Source: Clostridium sp. 1001271B_151109_B4
GTDB lineage: Bacteria; Bacillota; Clostridia; Clostridiales; Clostridiaceae
Direction of reading: 5' to 3'
DNA length: 43,439 bases
NCBI RefSeq assembly: GCF_015670405.1
Contig: NZ_JADPBQ010000020.1
Span: 14,526-57,964, forward strand
Numbering within the stretch: the stretch's first letter is position 1; each line of letters begins with the position of its first letter. The notes under the pieces are model-generated. The model did not search any database, had not been told where the DNA came from, and saw only the letters and a program-made list of their open reading frames with translations. Shown here piece by piece: positions 35,387-43,439 of the stretch. Position numbers and translations under genes: made by a program.

Positions 35387-36505
35387 TTGAGTAAGATAAA
35401 GGTTTTAAGTGTATTTGGAACAAGACCTGAAGCAATAAAGATGTGTCCACTAGTTAAAGCGTTAGAAAAGGATGATAGAATAGAATCAATAGTGTGTGCA
35501 ACGGCTCAGCATAGAGAAATGTTAGATGCAGTTTTAGAAATATTTGACGTAAAACCACAATATGATTTAAATGTAATGTCACACGGACAAACAATTGTAG
35601 ATGTTTCAAATAAGGTTTTAACTGGTGTAGATAAAGTAATTAAGGAGTGTAATCCAGATATAGTATTAGTTCATGGAGATACTTCAACTACATTAAATGG
35701 AGCATTAGCAGCTTTTTATAATCAAAAGCCAATTGGTCATGTAGAAGCAGGTCTTAGAACTGGAGATATATATTCACCATTCCCAGAAGAAGCAAATAGA
35801 AAGCTTACTGGAGCAATTACAACCTTACATTTTGCTGCTACAAAGAGTAACAAGGAAAATTTAGAAAGAGAAAATATACATAATAATATATATATTACAG
35901 GTAACACTGTAATTGATGCACTTTTAAGTGTAATAGATGAAAATCATAAGTTTGAAGATGAAAATTTAAATAATATAGATTTTGAAAATAAGAAATTAAT
36001 TTTATTAACTGCTCATAGAAGAGAAAATTGGGGAGAGCCAATGAAGGGGATTTTTGCAGCAGTTAGAAAAATTGTTACTAAAAATGAAGATGTTAATGTT
36101 ATATTCCCTATGCATAAAAATCCACTTATAAGAGAACTTGCAGCTGAAGGGTTTAAGGGGATTGAGGATAAGGTACATTTAATTGAACCTTTAGAGTATG
36201 TTGATTTTGCTAATTTAATGGCTAAGTGTTATCTTATAATGACTGATTCAGGAGGAATTCAAGAGGAAGCTCCTGCACTTGGAAAACCAGTTATGGTTTT
36301 AAGAACTGAAACTGAAAGACCAGAAGCTATTGAAGCTGGGACAGTTAAGTTAGCTGGTATAAATAAGGAAGATATTTTTAATATAGCAAATGAGCTTATT
36401 AATGATAAAAAAGCTTATGAAAAAATGGCGCATGCATCTAATCCATATGGAGATGGAAAAGCGTGTGAGAGAATAGTAAATCATATAATTGAATATTTTA
36501 ATTAA
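35387..36505 (+). CDS. wecB: UDP-N-acetylglucosamine 2-epimerase (non-hydrolysing)
   Basis: A 372-residue GT-B-fold enzyme interconverting UDP-GlcNAc and UDP-ManNAc, the first step to wall teichoic acid linkage units and ManNAc-containing polymers. The family motifs are all present: VFGTRPEAIKM, LVHGDTST, VEAGLRTGDIYSPFPEEANR, LTAHRRENWG, DSGGIQEEAPALGKPVMVLR and ERPEAIEAG. The start is TTG, eight bases after a perfect AGGAGG; no in-frame ATG is nearby. It is also called mnaA in Gram-positives. Monocistronic with its own terminator; works with GalU in precursor supply. Confidence 0.95.
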   Translation: MSKIKVLSVFGTRPEAIKMCPLVKALEKDDRIESIVCATAQHREMLDAVLEIFDVKPQYDLNVMSHGQTIVDVSNKVLTGVDKVIKECNPDIVLVHGDTSTTLNGALAAFYNQKPIGHVEAGLRTGDIYSPFPEEANRKLTGAITTLHFAATKSNKENLERENIHNNIYITGNTVIDALLSVIDENHKFEDENLNNIDFENKKLILLTAHRRENWGEPMKGIFAAVRKIVTKNEDVNVIFPMHKNPLIRELAAEGFKGIEDKVHLIEPLEYVDFANLMAKCYLIMTDSGGIQEEAPALGKPVMVLRTETERPEAIEAGTVKLAGINKEDIFNIANELINDKKAYEKMAHASNPYGDGKACERIVNHIIEYFN

Positions 36506-36513
36506 GAAAAAGA

Positions 36514-36555
36514 CCCTAGTTAAAGTAGTAAAATACTAAAAACTAGGGATTTTTT
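36514..36555 (+). terminator. Terminator after the epimerase gene
   Basis: CCCTAGTT (36514-36521) pairs with AACTAGGG (36541-36548), then a T-run. Confidence 0.8.
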
Positions 36556-36669
36556 ATAATATAATTCAGTAATTTTATAATGTGTTATACTTGAACATAA
36601 AAAGAAAATAATGTAAAGTTAAATAGCAAGAAAAAAATTATTTAAGAATTAGAACTAGGGGATAAGAGT

Positions 36670-39021
36670 GTGCTTAATTTAGTGAAGAAGGAAGAGGGAA
36701 CAAGGAATAGTCAAATAACAGTACTAGTTATATTAGTAATATTATTGATTATTTGTTTTTTAATTTACTTATTTATGTATAGTGGAGTTGGATATAAATA
36801 TATAGTAGAAAGTGGTATTATAGTATCTACAGAAGAGGGGCTTATAGCATCTACAGAAGATGTTATTGCCTGCATATTTTTAAATATGCTAGCTTATTTA
36901 GGGTGTCTAATTTATTATATGGAAAATGAAAAAGATGAGTATTTTATTATTTCATTAATATATTTAAATTTATTGACAGGAATAATATTTGAAAGAATAT
37001 TTGCAATTGAGACTTGGGGAATAACTAACTCAATTTTAAGATCACTAATATTAATATCAATTTTAAATATCAATCGGATGAAAAGCTACATTACAGTTAG
37101 GAGAAAAATAATTATAACAAATATAGTTATAGTATTTAGTATTATTAATACTTTTATAGAAAGATATCTAATAAAGAGATATGTTGAATATATGAATTTA
37201 ATAGTAATTATAATTATTTTATCAATTATTATTAATTTTATATCAATTGTATTTTTGACTAAAAAGGCCATTAAGAATTTAGATGTACTATATTCTTATG
37301 TATTTATAAGTATTTCATTATTAGCAATTAGAAAATTTATTATTATATATGAAATATTCAATTTTCCAACCAAAAATGATTTTCAAATATTTAAGCTATA
37401 CATGGCTTTAACTAAGTTTTCATTTGTATTTATAGTATGCGGGGTATTCATGCAAGTCCTTATGAAAACTAAGGAAAATGTAAAATTAAGTTCTGAGTTA
37501 AAAATATTTTATAGATTAGCTGAGTTTAATTGTAGTGAAGAAATAGCGCTATTTGATAGTAATGGAGAATTATGCTATGCAAATAAAAAGTTTAGAGAAG
37601 CAAGAAGTAAATCTAAAGATGAATCAAAGCAGTATCAAGATATTAGAAGGATTTTAAATGAAGGTGGATATAACACTTTAAGATTGATTGAACTTTTAAA
37701 GGAAAATACTGATGTAAAGAAAATTATGGAAGCAAAAAATATTGATAGGATTTTTGAAGTTTATGGTCAGAAAATAATCACACATAATAACGATATTTAT
37801 TATGCATTTAAATTTAATGATATAACTGAAGAGTATCGTAAAAATGAAGAAACTAAAAATAATGAAAAGATATTATCAGACATAATAGATGATATACAAG
37901 AGATGATAATAGCTCTTGATAAGGATGGAAATATTATATTTTCAAATTTAACGGCTAAGAAATACCTTGGAGATATTGATTTTAAGCAAAATAAAATAAG
38001 GTATTCTAGTTTAATAAATGACCAAAATGAGAGAAAAAACTTTGAAACAAAAATAAATGAAAAAATAAGATATTCTATAAATATAGAAGAGGGAAAAGTC
38101 TTAGAAATTGAGTCTATAACTTTAAAAATAAAAGATAAAGAAATATCTAAAGTGGACAAGGTAATTTTAGCTAGAAATCCTAGTGAAAGTAGTAAATATA
38201 ATAATCTACTATTAGAGTATGATAAATTTAAGGAGCAGGAAAGAATAAAAAATAATTTTATTATAAATTTATCTCATGAATTTATAACACCTATAAATGT
38301 TATTTTTTCAGTAATTCAATTATTAGAAAATATTGATATATCTGATCACGAACAATTAATTAGTATGTATAATAAGTATAGGAGACCTGTAAAGGTAAAT
38401 TGTTTGAGGATATATAGAACTATTAATAATATAATTGATACATTAACATTAGATTATGAAAATAGTGATGTACAATTTAAAAATATAAATATAGTTGAAC
38501 TAGTAGAGGATATTGTAAGTTATATTACTAAATATTTTAATAATATTAATATAATATTTGATACAGAGTTTGAAGAAAAAATAGTAAGTTGTGATCCAAG
38601 TAAAATAGTTAGGGCAGTTACTAATATACTAGCTAATGCTATTAAGTTCAGTGATAATAGTAGTGAAATACATGTTAATATTAAGTATGAAGAGCCTATG
38701 ATAATTATTGAATGTATTGATAAGGGGATAGGTATTAGGGAAGAGATGCTTGAAAATATATTTGAACCATTTTTACAAGTTGATGACTCTTTAAGGAGAG
38801 AAAATGAAGGTAGTGGAATGGGATTAAATATTGCTAAAAGGCTAATAGAGCTACACAATGGAAATATTTCTGTTGAAAGTAAACTAGGTGAAGGAAGTAC
38901 TTTTAGAATAATGTTACCAGATAATTGCTTGAAAGATTATGATGATAATATAGATAAAATTTACAAAGTAGATAGTAAAGAAATAGATTCAGAGTTATCT
39001 GATATATATAATTTATATTAA
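36670..39021 (+). CDS. Orphan membrane sensor histidine kinase with PAS domains
   Basis: A 783-residue protein. An N-terminal membrane region of about eight helices (residues 18-265) resembles a MASE-type sensor, followed by two PAS-like domains (about 275-395 and 398-500), a HisKA dimerisation helix with phospho-acceptor H536 (NLSHEFITPINVI) and an HATPase domain: N-box NILANAIKFSD, DKGIGI, GSGMGLNIAKRLIELHNG and GEGSTFRIMLP. No response regulator is adjacent, so its partner is elsewhere. The start is GTG, eight bases after AGGGG (36657-36661). A truncated relative lies at 17626. Confidence 0.9.
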   Translation: MLNLVKKEEGTRNSQITVLVILVILLIICFLIYLFMYSGVGYKYIVESGIIVSTEEGLIASTEDVIACIFLNMLAYLGCLIYYMENEKDEYFIISLIYLNLLTGIIFERIFAIETWGITNSILRSLILISILNINRMKSYITVRRKIIITNIVIVFSIINTFIERYLIKRYVEYMNLIVIIIILSIIINFISIVFLTKKAIKNLDVLYSYVFISISLLAIRKFIIIYEIFNFPTKNDFQIFKLYMALTKFSFVFIVCGVFMQVLMKTKENVKLSSELKIFYRLAEFNCSEEIALFDSNGELCYANKKFREARSKSKDESKQYQDIRRILNEGGYNTLRLIELLKENTDVKKIMEAKNIDRIFEVYGQKIITHNNDIYYAFKFNDITEEYRKNEETKNNEKILSDIIDDIQEMIIALDKDGNIIFSNLTAKKYLGDIDFKQNKIRYSSLINDQNERKNFETKINEKIRYSINIEEGKVLEIESITLKIKDKEISKVDKVILARNPSESSKYNNLLLEYDKFKEQERIKNNFIINLSHEFITPINVIFSVIQLLENIDISDHEQLISMYNKYRRPVKVNCLRIYRTINNIIDTLTLDYENSDVQFKNINIVELVEDIVSYITKYFNNINIIFDTEFEEKIVSCDPSKIVRAVTNILANAIKFSDNSSEIHVNIKYEEPMIIIECIDKGIGIREEMLENIFEPFLQVDDSLRRENEGSGMGLNIAKRLIELHNGNISVESKLGEGSTFRIMLPDNCLKDYDDNIDKIYKVDSKEIDSELSDIYNLY

Positions 39022-39025
39022 TTTA

Positions 39026-39068
39026 AACACCAGCTTAAAAGGTTATTTATTTTAAGCTGGTGTTATTT
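39026..39068 (+). terminator. Terminator after the sensor kinase gene
   Basis: AACACCAGCTTAAAA (39026-39040) pairs perfectly with 39050-39064, then ATTTTATT. Confidence 0.85.
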
Positions 39069-39117
39069 TATTAAATATTATAGGGACTTAAGGGAGAATT
39101 AAAAGAAGAGGTAAATT

Positions 39118-39370
39118 GATAAAGTTACTGTAAAAGGTAAAGTTGATACTAATAAGGTTGGTACATATAGTATTAAATATTCAGTTAGTGATAGTGAAGG
39201 TGATGAGACAACTTTAGAACAAACTGTTATTGTTTGAAGAGGTTAATGATAACAAGGTTGCTGCTCCAACAATGACTATTAACAATAATGGACAAGAAGA
39301 TGGAAAATTAGTTATTACTGGAGGTGAGTTAGAAATCTTACTTGATTTAATATCTGCAGTTGACTATTAA
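39118..39370 (+). pseudogene. Remnant of a surface protein with a DUF5011-type Ig-like domain
   Basis: Frame 1 (39118-39237) reads DKVTVKGKVDTNKVGTYSIK then YSVSDSEGDETTLEQTVIV and a stop, the pattern of DUF5011/bacterial Ig-like domains (G..D....GTY...YSV.D..G). The reading continues in another frame from 39239 (EVNDNKVAAPTMTINNNGQE...) to a stop at 39368-39370. No start, signal peptide or anchor remains. Debris of a cell-surface protein. Confidence 0.6.
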
Positions 39371-39543
39371 AGAATAATAAATTAAATTCTTAGATTAATA
39401 TATAGTTTCAACTATACATTAAGATATAAATTAGTTATACCACAAGGATAACAGGTTTAGGGTGATGCTTATGGTTATTATATAAAAATAGATAGGAGAT
39501 TATTTAAGGATTTAACTATAGGTAAAAATATAATTAAATATAA

Positions 39544-39570
39544 TTAACTGGAAATTAACCTCATGTTAAC
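39544..39570 (+). promoter_or_regulatory. Pho-box-like triple direct repeat
   Basis: TTAAC occurs at 39544, 39555 and 39566, a strict 11-bp period, as in PhoP/PhoB-type boxes of Firmicutes. A -10-like TATTAT/TATATT (39592-39600) follows at the spacing expected when the Pho box replaces the -35. It lies 90 bases before the alkaline phosphatase start, so phosphate-starvation control is likely. Confidence 0.65.
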
Positions 39571-39659
39571 CAATTTAATCAAAATAATGGTTATTATATT
39601 TTAAGTAGGGAAAAACTAAAATCATTAAATTATTAAAAGTATGAGGGAGGAAATTAACA

Positions 39660-41177
39660 ATGCATAGGTTTAAAAAAATAGGGGTAATAGCATCATTAGT
39701 GGCAACTATGACTTTTAGTATGATAGCCTGTTCTAGCAATAATTCAGAAGGTGGAAACGCGGAAATAGACACAGTAGTAGCTAGTAATGAAGTATCACAA
39801 AAAACATCTACGGCGAAGTATATATTTATGTTTATTGGGGATGGAATGTCTTATCCACAAGTAAATGGTGCACAAATATATAACGGAACAGTTGATAATA
39901 AGGATTCAGTTGAATTAACAAGATTAGGATTTACTGAATTCCCAGTTACAGGCTCAGCATCAACTCAAGACTCAACATCTTTTGCACCAGATTCAGCTTC
40001 AACAGCTACATCAATAGCTTCAGGAGTTAAAACTCATAGTGGAGTTATAGGATTAGAAGCTGATAAAACTACAGAAGTAACAACAATAGCTGAACAATTA
40101 AAAGAAAAGGGATATAAGGTTGGGATAGTTTCAACAGTTACATTAAACCATGCTACTCCAGCAGCATTTTATGCTAATGTAGAATCCAGAAATAATTATT
40201 ATGACATAGCACTTCAAATGGCAGATAGTGATTTTGATTACTTTGCAGGTGGAGAATTGGGGCAACCTACAGGTAAAGATAAAGATCAAAGAGATATTTA
40301 TGAAATATTAGAGGAAAAGGGATATACAGTAACTAGAGATAAAGATGAAATATTGTCTCTTAACAACGAAAGTGGAAAGGTGTATGCAATTAATCCGGAG
40401 TTAGTTGGGGGCGCTATGGAATATAGCATTGATATGGATGAAAATTCGTTAAAATTAAGTGATTTAGTTAGCACTGGAATAAATGTTTTAGATAATGAAG
40501 AAGGATTCTTTATGATGGTTGAATCAGGTAAGGTTGACTGGGCTGGGCATGCTAATGATGCTATGAGTAATATTCAAGATGTAGTAGCACTTGATGAAGC
40601 AATTTCAGAAGCAGTTAAGTTTTATAATGAGCATCCAGATGAAACTTTAATTATAGTTACAGGTGACCATGAAACAGGTGGTATGACTTTAGGCCAAGCA
40701 ACAACTGGTTATGATACTGCTTTTGATTTACTTTCAAATCAAAAAATGTCTTATGAAGCTTTTGATGAAATATTAAAAACTCACTTGGAAGCTAACCCAA
40801 ATGCATCTTTTGATGATATTTTTTCTTTAGTTACAGAAAACTTTGGATTACTTAAAGAAGGAGAAGATGATAATCTTTTAGTTTTAACTGAATATGAGCT
40901 TAATAAAGTAAAAGCTGCTTACGAAGAAACATTAAAATCAGCAGAGGAAAGAGCTACTGGTGAAGAAGCTACTATATTATATGGAGGATATGAGCCATTA
41001 ACAGTAACTTTAACTCACATATTAAATAATAAGGCTGGTATTGGATGGACATCTTATTCACACACAGGATTACCAGTTCCAGTTTATGCAATAGGTATAG
41101 GTTCTGAAGAATTTAATGGATTCTATGATAATACTGATATTTATAATAAAACTGCTAAAATTGCAGGGATAAAATAA
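39660..41177 (+). CDS. phoA: Alkaline phosphatase, lipoprotein
   Basis: A 505-residue phosphomonoesterase of the classical alkaline phosphatase family. The N-terminus is a lipoprotein signal (MHRFKKIGVIASLVATMTFS with C24 after MIA). Active-site features are D61 (FIGDGMS), the nucleophile S112 in APDSASTAT, GVKTHSGVIG, ESGKVDWAGHAND, TGDHETGGM and YSHTGLPVPVYA, covering the two zinc and one magnesium ligand sets. It releases phosphate from organic phosphates outside the cell, anchored in the membrane by its lipid. GGGAGG RBS. The Pho-box-like repeats upstream fit induction by phosphate limitation. Confidence 0.93.
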   Translation: MHRFKKIGVIASLVATMTFSMIACSSNNSEGGNAEIDTVVASNEVSQKTSTAKYIFMFIGDGMSYPQVNGAQIYNGTVDNKDSVELTRLGFTEFPVTGSASTQDSTSFAPDSASTATSIASGVKTHSGVIGLEADKTTEVTTIAEQLKEKGYKVGIVSTVTLNHATPAAFYANVESRNNYYDIALQMADSDFDYFAGGELGQPTGKDKDQRDIYEILEEKGYTVTRDKDEILSLNNESGKVYAINPELVGGAMEYSIDMDENSLKLSDLVSTGINVLDNEEGFFMMVESGKVDWAGHANDAMSNIQDVVALDEAISEAVKFYNEHPDETLIIVTGDHETGGMTLGQATTGYDTAFDLLSNQKMSYEAFDEILKTHLEANPNASFDDIFSLVTENFGLLKEGEDDNLLVLTEYELNKVKAAYEETLKSAEERATGEEATILYGGYEPLTVTLTHILNNKAGIGWTSYSHTGLPVPVYAIGIGSEEFNGFYDNTDIYNKTAKIAGIK

Positions 41178-41317
41178 TAACTTAACTTAAATTATATATT
41201 ATAAATTTTTCAAATTAGTCAAAATAAAAAAATAAAACATATATCTTATACAATTAAAAGCTTATACAAAAATTTTTTAATATATATTACAAAATAATAA
41301 TTTATCTAAAAGTATTA

Positions 41318-41362
41318 TAGCTTCTTATATTTCGGTTAATGTAGCAGAAATATAAGGGGCTA
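41318..41362 (+). promoter_or_regulatory. Leader hairpin upstream of the YibE/F gene
   Basis: TAGCTTCTTATATTTC (41318-41333) pairs with GAAATATAAGGGGCTA (41347-41362) with two G-U pairs, 37 bases before the GTG start. There is no T-run directly after it. It may be a leader element or the terminator of phoA. Confidence 0.45.
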
Positions 41363-41398
41363 TTATATTAAAAAAATTTGAATTTAGAGGTAATTAAA

Positions 41399-42553
41399 GT
41401 GAAGTTTAATATAAACAATTTTTTAAAAAGAAAATTTAAAGATAAAAACGTAATATTTTCATTGATATGTTTAGTAGCAATTATAGTTTTATTATTAATT
41501 CCAACAGGATTCCAAAAGGCGATTTACACAAATGCAGAAGGTGTAAAAGTTAAAATATTAGAAGTAAATAATGATAGTATAATAAGTTCAGGACTTATAC
41601 AATCAGGAGAACAATCTGCAACAATAAAAGTATTAAGTGGAAGTTTTAAGGGTGAAATTCATGAAGGTGTAAATTTATTAAGTGGTTCATTAGAAACTGA
41701 CAAGATATTTAAGGCTGGAGATTATGCATTTGCATTAATAGAAAGGACTAGTAATGATGAATTTCTTTTTGCAAACTTAGTAGATCATTACAGGTTACAT
41801 TTAGAAGTTTTATTAATAGGATTTTTTGTTGTATTACTTATTATATTTTCAGGTAGTACAGGGGTTAGAACTATAATATCATTTGTATTTACATTGATAT
41901 GCATATTAAAAGTATTTGTTCCAATGCTTCTTAAAGGATATCATCCCATATATTTAGCATTGATTATAGGTATTGTGATATCTACAGTAACTCTTATATT
42001 AGTAGGGGGATTTACCAAAAAAGCTTATAGTGCAATCTTTGGGTCAATAGCAGCATCACTTATAACTTGTGTACTTGCTATTTTCTTTGGTAATTTATTC
42101 AACATTCATGGATCAATATTGCAGTGGTCAGAATCTCTTATTTATTCTGGATATCAAAACTTAAATTTAACTTTAATATATCAAGCAGGTATTTATTTAT
42201 CATGCTCAGGAGCTATACTTGATTTAGCAATTGATATATCAGCTGCCGTAGAAGAGGTAGTTGATAAAAAACCGGATATATCTAGGAAGGAAATATTATT
42301 ATCAGGTCTTAATGTGGGTAGGTCAGTTGTTGGATCTCAAACTACAACATTACTTTTAGCTTATATGGGAAGCTTTATTGGAGTAATGATGGTTTATATG
42401 GCACAAGGGACACCACTTATGAGCATATTAAATACAAAATTTATTTCATCTGAAATAGTACAAACATTTGTAGGCTGTATAGGTCTTGTTATAGTATCAC
42501 CTTTAACATCTGTAATCTGTAGCATAATTTATACGCCAAAACATAAACTTTAA
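41399..42553 (+). CDS. YibE/F-family membrane protein
   Basis: A 384-residue protein. One N-terminal helix (about 20-40) is followed by an extracytoplasmic beta-rich domain (about 45-120) and six to seven membrane helices. The YibE/F-type core is recognisable: an early STGVRTIISF helix, GSIAASLITCVLAIFFGNLF, CSGAILDLAIDISAAVEEV and LNVGRSVVGSQTTTLLLAYMG. GTG at 41399 is eight bases after AGAGG (41386-41390) and is preferred over the TTG at 41378. In other clostridia these proteins have no settled function; transport has been suggested. Followed by a clear terminator. The phoA neighbour may be coincidental. Confidence 0.85.
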   Translation: MKFNINNFLKRKFKDKNVIFSLICLVAIIVLLLIPTGFQKAIYTNAEGVKVKILEVNNDSIISSGLIQSGEQSATIKVLSGSFKGEIHEGVNLLSGSLETDKIFKAGDYAFALIERTSNDEFLFANLVDHYRLHLEVLLIGFFVVLLIIFSGSTGVRTIISFVFTLICILKVFVPMLLKGYHPIYLALIIGIVISTVTLILVGGFTKKAYSAIFGSIAASLITCVLAIFFGNLFNIHGSILQWSESLIYSGYQNLNLTLIYQAGIYLSCSGAILDLAIDISAAVEEVVDKKPDISRKEILLSGLNVGRSVVGSQTTTLLLAYMGSFIGVMMVYMAQGTPLMSILNTKFISSEIVQTFVGCIGLVIVSPLTSVICSIIYTPKHKL

Positions 42554-42607
42554 AATTTAGACCCAAATGGTCAGGAAATTGCACTATTGGGGTTTAAATT
42601 TTTTTTA
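42553..42607 (+). terminator. Terminator after the YibE/F gene
   Basis: AAATTTAGACCC (42553-42564) pairs with GGGTTTAAATTT (42590-42601), one G-U, then a T-run to 42606. Confidence 0.82.
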
Positions 42608-42765
42608 TAATATATAGTATTTAATATTGACTTAACAATAATTACATAAATATAAGAATAAATTGTACTGTTTACATTATTGTTTATTGTTACAATTTAA
42701 ATTTTATTTATTTTATAAAAAATTGCAAAAGTAAATAAAATATGTCAAAAAATAAAGAAAAATAT

Positions 42766-42773
42766 GATATAAT
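42766..42773 (+). promoter_or_regulatory. Extended -10 promoter before agrB
   Basis: TGATATAAT (TATAAT 42768-42773), with only a weak -35 (TGTCAA, 42743). It lies 41 bases upstream of the agrB ATG. Confidence 0.45.
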
Positions 42774-42813
42774 TATTATAAGTTTATAAAGACAGTTAAG
42801 TTGAGGTATTTAC

Positions 42814-43377
42814 ATGGTAAAGAGAATAGTAAACGTAATTATAAATGATTTATCAAGAAGTGTAAGTTATAGTCAAGAGCAAAGGGAGCATATTGAATAT
42901 ACTTTGACTGTAATAACTTATGAATTAATAAAGCTTATTTTGATAGTTTTAATTTTATATATGTTAGGACTTTTAAAAGAAGGACTAGCTGTATTATTAA
43001 CAATAATAATAACTAAACCATTTATTGGTGGATATCATGAAGATAGCCAGATAAAATGTTTTTTTGCAACAATGACAATAGTATGTGGCGTGCTTATATT
43101 AGGAAGAAATATTGAATTAAATATGGTATCTATTATTATATTGAATATATTTAGTATATTTTGTATATATCATAGAGCTCCAGTAATCAATGAAAAAATG
43201 CCATTAACAAAAGAAGAGCTTATAAGAAGAAATCGAAAAATAGGTTTAGTTAATGTATCTTTATTAGCAATGCTATCAATCATTAGTTATAAAAGTACAG
43301 TATATGGTGAGCTTATATGTCTTACTAATGTTGTACAAACTATGCTAATGTTTAATAAATATAAAAGAAAGGAGTGA
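42814..43377 (+). CDS. agrB: AgrB-like accessory gene regulator peptidase
   Basis: A 187-residue membrane cysteine protease. The catalytic pair is H75 (GGYH) and C82 (KCFFAT) in the KPFIGGYHEDSQIKCFFAT block, with five to six hydrophobic helices. AgrB cleaves and cyclises the AgrD peptide into a thiolactone quorum-sensing signal. GAGGT upstream supports the ATG. The matching agrD, normally directly downstream, is not seen: after an AAAGGAGTG there is only a very short frame before sequence resembling an insertion element end. No AgrC/A in the window. Confidence 0.92.
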   Translation: MVKRIVNVIINDLSRSVSYSQEQREHIEYTLTVITYELIKLILIVLILYMLGLLKEGLAVLLTIIITKPFIGGYHEDSQIKCFFATMTIVCGVLILGRNIELNMVSIIILNIFSIFCIYHRAPVINEKMPLTKEELIRRNRKIGLVNVSLLAMLSIISYKSTVYGELICLTNVVQTMLMFNKYKRKE

Positions 43378-43389
43378 TTATAATTAAAA

Positions 43390-43439
43390 TGGACCCTATA
43401 TAGTAGACACTCAAAAAAAGAGTATCTATCTATATAGAG
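43390..43439 (+). other. Possible insertion-element end or hairpin after agrB
   Basis: From TGGACC (43390) the sequence forms an imperfect inverted repeat, CTATATAGTAGACACTC against GAGTATCTATCTATATAG, around a run of seven A. The 5' TGGACC fits the start of IS3-type ends (TG...). The window stops here, so neither reading can be confirmed. Confidence 0.35.

Overview
The window is low-GC, strongly AT-biased DNA with Gram-positive Firmicutes gene content: LPXTG surface protein, LCP protein, VanZ-like protein, AgrB, MscS, clostridial-type rubrerythrin, and a DUF1659/DUF2922 pair. Strong AGGAGG-type ribosome binding sites and frequent TTG/GTG starts fit Clostridium sensu stricto. I do not assign a species.

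Layout. 1-1.5 kb: the 3' end of a repetitive Cna-B/SpaA-type sortase-anchored protein. 1.6-3.1 kb: an IS110-family element whose 5' non-coding end folds into two lobes, as a bridge RNA would. 3.3-5.9 kb: a small membrane protein and a TPR-GGDEF diguanylate cyclase. 6.3-12.4 kb: a lactose/galactoside module (lacZ, divergent AraC regulator, GPH-family symporter with a cre-like palindrome). 12.6-17.9 kb: an accessory stretch of broken and small genes holding an ADP-ribosylglycohydrolase/PfkB kinase/PnuC operon and a MntA/HepT toxin-antitoxin pair whose antitoxin carries a nonsense codon in its active site. The same terminator stem occurs three times here. 18.4-24.1 kb: envelope genes (galU, LCP, VanZ, MscS) and the DUF1659/DUF2922 pair, with unusual direct repeats on both sides of the VanZ gene. 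24.5-29.8 kb: a three-gene glycosyltransferase operon headed by a PilZ-containing processive GT2, so probably controlled by c-di-GMP. 30.2-31.8 kb: a zinc-ribbon transposase-like gene lacking part of its catalytic triad, followed by a perfect 44-bp palindrome. 31.8-36.5 kb: small proteins, rubrerythrin, a zinc-finger membrane protein, and UDP-GlcNAc 2-epimerase. 36.7-43.4 kb: an orphan sensor kinase, a decayed surface-protein fragment, a lipoprotein alkaline phosphatase behind a Pho-box-like triple repeat, a YibE/F membrane protein, and agrB without a visible agrD.

How the genes fit together. One half of a c-di-GMP circuit (GGDEF enzyme) and one effector (PilZ glycosyltransferase) are both present, though 20 kb apart. 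GalU and the epimerase supply UDP-sugars for envelope polymers, and LCP, the GT operon and the LPXTG protein act at the surface. The lac module is self-contained. The region also contains many gene remnants, several still followed by intact terminators, so this is a chromosome segment with much past insertion and deletion. The strongest candidates for unusual biology are the IS110 bridge RNA, the PilZ glycosyltransferase operon, the NAD/ADP-ribose operon, and the toxin with a broken antitoxin.
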